Source: Formosa undariae
GTDB lineage: Bacteria; Bacteroidota; Bacteroidia; Flavobacteriales; Flavobacteriaceae
Direction of reading: 5' to 3'
NCBI RefSeq assembly: GCF_042427615.1
Contig: NZ_JBHMEZ010000003.1
Location: 186,001-250,000, forward strand
DNA: 64,000 nucleotides
The position numbers and the translations under genes were made by a program. The notes under the pieces were generated by a model, which made no database searches, was not told the DNA's origin, and saw only the letters and a program-made list of their open reading frames with translations. Of the stretch, positions 61,114 through 64,000 are shown one piece after another (position 1 is the first letter of the stretch; every line of letters starts with the position of its first letter).

Positions 61114-62337
61114 ATGCAAAAAACCAAAAAGGAATCTCAATTTGAGTTTGTGGCATTAATGGCCTCATTAATGTCTATAGTAGCACTTTCGATAGACGCT
61201 TTACTACCTGCTTTTCCGGAAATTGGATTGACAATAGGTAACCAAGACAGTACAGATTTGCAATCTTTAGTCACCATGATCTTTTTAGGTTTTGGTGTCG
61301 GACAATTAATTTTAGGTCCACTTTCGGATAGTTTTGGTAGAAAACCACTTATGTATTCTGGTTTTACAATTTTTATAATTGCAAGTTTGGTTTGTATATT
61401 TTCTACATCGATAGAAGTTATGCTTGTCGGACGTATTTTTCAAGGTATCGGACTTTCTGCACCGCGAACTATTTGTATTTCTATAATTAGAGACTCCCAT
61501 AAAGGGGATTATATGGCCAGAATGATGTCTTTTGTAACGGCTTTCTTTATTCTCGTTCCTGTAATTGCTCCTGCCTTAGGGTTATTTATATTACATCATT
61601 TTAATTGGCAAAGTATTTTTTACACCCAAATATTTTTTGCAATTATTGTCACCATTTGGTTTTGGAAACGGCAACCGGAAACTCTACATCCTGAATTTAA
61701 AGTACCATTTAGTAATAAAGTTTACTTAAGAGGGTTTAAAGAATTAATTCGCTATAAAGAAGCGATGGCTTTTACTATGGTTTCTGGTTTTATAACAGGC
61801 GCATTTATGGTCTACTTAAGTTCGTCTCACCACATTTTTGAAGATCAATATGGTATAGGCGATAAATTCCCTTATGTTTTTGCAGGACTTGCCACAACTA
61901 TTGGAATATCGACTTTATTAAACGGAACTTTAGTGGTCCGAATTGGTATGCGAAGATTGGCCTTTTTAGCACTTTGCATGTTTAGCTTGGTATCTACCAC
62001 TTATGTTATCTTATTTTGGGGTAAACCAAATCCGAGTTTAACCGTATTAATTCCGTTTTTAGGAGGTTTATTCTTCGCTTTAGGTTTCCTTTTTGGGAAT
62101 ATAAGGGCGATTGCGATGGAGCCTATAGGTCATATTGCAGGGATTGGTGCAGCAATTACAGGTTTTATATCCACGTTAATAGCAATTCCAATCGCTACTT
62201 TTATAGGTTCGTTTATGACGGATACAGCATTACCTTTATTTATTGGTTTCTCAATCTGCGGGAGTTTATCTTTAGCTACTTTTATTGTTATGAAACGTCA
62301 TATATTATATCGAAAACTAAATTTTCGTTCGCATTAG
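61114..62337 (+). CDS. Bcr/CflA family multidrug efflux MFS transporter
   Basis: 407 residues, twelve membrane helices. SIDALLPAFPEIG in helix 1, LGPLSDSFGRKPLMYSG (the loop 2-3 MFS motif) and GIGLSAPRTICISIIRD in helix 4-5 are diagnostic of the Bcr/CflA drug:H+ antiporters. It exports drugs or small metabolites. Monocistronic; followed by the structured element at 62340-62425. Confidence 0.9.
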   Translation: MQKTKKESQFEFVALMASLMSIVALSIDALLPAFPEIGLTIGNQDSTDLQSLVTMIFLGFGVGQLILGPLSDSFGRKPLMYSGFTIFIIASLVCIFSTSIEVMLVGRIFQGIGLSAPRTICISIIRDSHKGDYMARMMSFVTAFFILVPVIAPALGLFILHHFNWQSIFYTQIFFAIIVTIWFWKRQPETLHPEFKVPFSNKVYLRGFKELIRYKEAMAFTMVSGFITGAFMVYLSSSHHIFEDQYGIGDKFPYVFAGLATTIGISTLLNGTLVVRIGMRRLAFLALCMFSLVSTTYVILFWGKPNPSLTVLIPFLGGLFFALGFLFGNIRAIAMEPIGHIAGIGAAITGFISTLIAIPIATFIGSFMTDTALPLFIGFSICGSLSLATFIVMKRHILYRKLNFRSH

Positions 62338-62339
62338 GG

Positions 62340-62425
62340 ATTGAAACGGCATCCTTTTTATGTCTTTTCACATAAAAAGATATAGTGGAAAGCCCGACTT
62401 TTTTAATCTAAAAAAGGAATGCCCA
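62340..62425 (+). other. Structured intergenic element after the efflux pump gene
   Basis: It contains two clean hairpins: CTTTTTATGT-CTTTTC-ACATAAAAAG (62354-62379) and CTTTTTTA-ATC-TAAAAAAG (62399-62417). They are linked by the segment GATATAGTGGAAAGCCCGA, and an outer pairing of GGCATCC with GGAATGCC is possible. I recall similar GGCATCC ... TATAGTGGAAAGCCCGAC sequences between genes in other Flavobacteriaceae, so this may be a family-wide element or RNA. Confidence 0.45.
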
Positions 62426-62566
62426 AAGGCAACTTCAAGACGACTTAAATGATCTCAAATTTCGAAAAATGAAATGCGTTTTGAGGAATAAGCTAGTCTC
62501 TGGATGCTAACTCATTGGGAATTCTAATGCGCTGTTATCTGAATAAATTCTAGTATCTTTATAAGA

Positions 62567-63202
62567 ATGAAAGTAAACAGTTTACATATTTCTGGTATTT
62601 ACTTAGGACTTTTCGTCTTATTACAATCGTGTAGTTCTATTTCTTATCTTAATAAAAACGATTTACATCATGTAAATACGATGCAAGAAAACACGTTTTT
62701 TATAAGTACGTCAGAAGATTCTATTGTGTTGAAGAAGCAATATTTTGAATTCACTAAAAATGGTAGAACGCAATCTTCTTTTACTTTAAACGCAGATAAA
62801 GACACGATACAAACGACCGAGAAGAAGATGTTTTTCGAAAAACAAACGTATCCAGAATTACCAAATTACTATTGTAAAACACGATGGAAAACGAAGCAAA
62901 GGGAACGTATTAGTTGCTATTCGCAAAAGAAATACAAACAGAACGAAAAGATTGTGCATTATTCTAAAACCGGAAACATATTAAAAAGTATAGATAATTT
63001 TAAGACCTTTAATACGCATTATTATAATTACAAAAACAATGCCCTTCAAAGTATCGTTATTAAAAATAACACAGATACTGTATTAGATTCTATAGTGACA
63101 AAATGCTTAAAATTAGATATTAATCACAATTGTATTGTACAAGAGCAAAGGCACATTTTAACAGATAGTTTAAAACGGATATATAGAAAAATCAACTATT
63201 AA
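62567..63202 (+). CDS. Lipoprotein of unknown function
   Basis: 211 residues, not recognised. The hydrophobic signal ends in LLQSCSS (Cys22 lipobox). The rest is Lys-, Asn- and Thr-rich with several Tyr and four Cys (in YYCKTRW, RISCYSQ, TKCLKL and HNCIVQ) that could form disulfides in the periplasm. Its stop codon directly abuts the stop codon of the convergent desaturase gene (no spacing). Translation start supported by the signal peptide. Confidence 0.65.
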   Translation: MKVNSLHISGIYLGLFVLLQSCSSISYLNKNDLHHVNTMQENTFFISTSEDSIVLKKQYFEFTKNGRTQSSFTLNADKDTIQTTEKKMFFEKQTYPELPNYYCKTRWKTKQRERISCYSQKKYKQNEKIVHYSKTGNILKSIDNFKTFNTHYYNYKNNALQSIVIKNNTDTVLDSIVTKCLKLDINHNCIVQEQRHILTDSLKRIYRKINY

Positions 63203-63961
63203 TTACACCTCGCGCTTAACAGGTGCCAAAGCACTTTTTTTAATCTTTATACATCCAAAAGCGTTAAGCACTTTCATAATCCCGTAAGTCACATCTAATT
63301 CGTACCAGCGTACACCGCCAAAATTAGCACGTCCACCATATTTATGGTGATTGTTATGGTAGCCCTCTCCCATCATTAAAAAATCGAATGGCAGTAAATT
63401 CTTAGAAGTGTCGCTTACTTTAAAATTTACATAACCATAAATATGGGCAAACCAATTAATAATAACACCGTGGATTGGTGCCATAAAAAAGGCTACAGGT
63501 AAAAATAACCATTGCCACCAAGCTGTAGTAAATACAATAAAGAATACGATGTATAAAGCGGCCCAAATTAATCGAGATACCCGAGAACTAGCAAAATTAT
63601 CGAATGATTTCCACTGCGGTACATTTTTAGTAAACTTAGCATCTACAGCGACACGTTGCTGGTTAATATCTTGGTAAATAGTTTTAGTACGCCACATCAT
63701 AGAGAAGACATTACTATCGTATTTTGGAGAATGCGGATCCTTTTCGGTATCTGCATAAGCATGATGCATTCTATGCATCACTCCATAACCGTAAGCACTT
63801 AGGTAATTAGAACCTTGGCAAACCCACGTTAGAATATAACACACTTTTTCACCAAATTTAGACATTCTAAACGTTTGATGTGCGGCATATCTATGAAGGA
63901 AAAAAGTCTGGAAAAACAAACCAGAATACCACAGAATAATCATGAAGATAATAATTGTCAT
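63203..63961 (-). CDS. Acyl-CoA / fatty acid desaturase (delta-9 type)
   Basis: 252 residues with four membrane segments. Three His boxes that bind the di-iron centre are intact: HRYAAH (His23, His28), HRMHH (His63, His66, His67) and HNNHH (His202, His205, His206). WFAHIYG adds the extra His typical of the stearoyl-CoA desaturase-like group. Introduces a cis double bond in membrane fatty acids, important for fluidity in cold-living marine bacteria. Shorter than eukaryotic members, as is usual for bacteria. Confidence 0.92.
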   Translation of the reverse strand: MTIIIFMIILWYSGLFFQTFFLHRYAAHQTFRMSKFGEKVCYILTWVCQGSNYLSAYGYGVMHRMHHAYADTEKDPHSPKYDSNVFSMMWRTKTIYQDINQQRVAVDAKFTKNVPQWKSFDNFASSRVSRLIWAALYIVFFIVFTTAWWQWLFLPVAFFMAPIHGVIINWFAHIYGYVNFKVSDTSKNLLPFDFLMMGEGYHNNHHKYGGRANFGGVRWYELDVTYGIMKVLNAFGCIKIKKSALAPVKREV

Positions 63962-64000
63962 TTGCTAAATTTTATAATAGCAAAGAACCAATAATATTAG

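Noticed and set aside
62338..62350. GATTGAAAC resembling a CRISPR repeat end
   Set aside because: Single occurrence, no spaced repeats and no cas genes.

Overview
The window looks like chromosomal DNA of a marine-type member of the Flavobacteriaceae (Bacteroidota). The sequence is AT-rich. Many secreted proteins carry short lipoprotein signals ending in a cysteine. Several genes are preceded by the TAnnTTTG box that is the usual -7 promoter element of this phylum. Several families present (DUF6452, DUF6048, DUF4294, DUF4920, DUF6051) are typical of these bacteria. No rRNA, tRNA, CRISPR array, prophage or intact insertion sequence was found.

Layout. 1-12.2 kb: start of a K+/H+ antiporter (cut by the window edge), an unusual PLP enzyme, a DUF134 regulator, lipoproteins including a YHYH / MORN-repeat / SCO1 operon, an acyl-CoA synthetase, a zinc-ribbon flavin monooxygenase, and a divergent HxlR regulator / VOC pair. 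12.4-18.5 kb: a compact, very AT-rich four-gene operon that I read as a Lamassu-family (ABC-three-component) antiphage defence system. It has a metallo-beta-lactamase-fold hydrolase, a trypsin-like protease with a long C-terminal extension, a small middle component and an SMC/Rad50-like ATPase with a zinc hook. It is flanked by a degenerate palindromic repeat on the left and about 0.5 kb of gene-free DNA with a short near-direct repeat on the right. 19-24.2 kb: DUF6051 hydrolase, then a PQQ-type sugar dehydrogenase next to a TonB-dependent receptor.

24.2-36.7 kb is rich in exported hydrolases: DUF4920 lipoprotein, cysteine-nucleophile amide hydrolase, S9 peptidase, nucleotide pyrophosphatase/phosphodiesterase, penicillin-acylase-type enzyme, then KDG kinase with a sulfatase (polysaccharide catabolism) and a Sel1-repeat lipoprotein. 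36.8-48.6 kb is housekeeping: ornithine aminotransferase, RlmD, DUF6452/DUF6048, SYLF protein, a THUMP rRNA methyltransferase divergent from a methyltransferase-ZIP-DUF4268 operon, hemolysin III/DUF4294, M42 peptidase and a Nudix hydrolase. 48.7-64 kb: WYL regulator, flippase-PrsW-DUF294-exonuclease operon, a three-gene biotin-dependent acyl-CoA carboxylase (probably propionyl-CoA), ABC exporter, aldo/keto reductase, Bcr/CflA efflux pump, an unknown lipoprotein and a fatty-acid desaturase.

The item most worth pursuing is the defence operon, because it carries two different enzymatic effectors. Secondary interests are the promoter/operator structures (divergent -7 boxes fused into one palindrome, two apparently leaderless genes, a perfect 15-bp inverted repeat ahead of the efflux pump), a structured intergenic element at 62.34-62.43 kb, and the possible PQQ uptake pair. 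All assignments come from reading the sequence; no database search was run.
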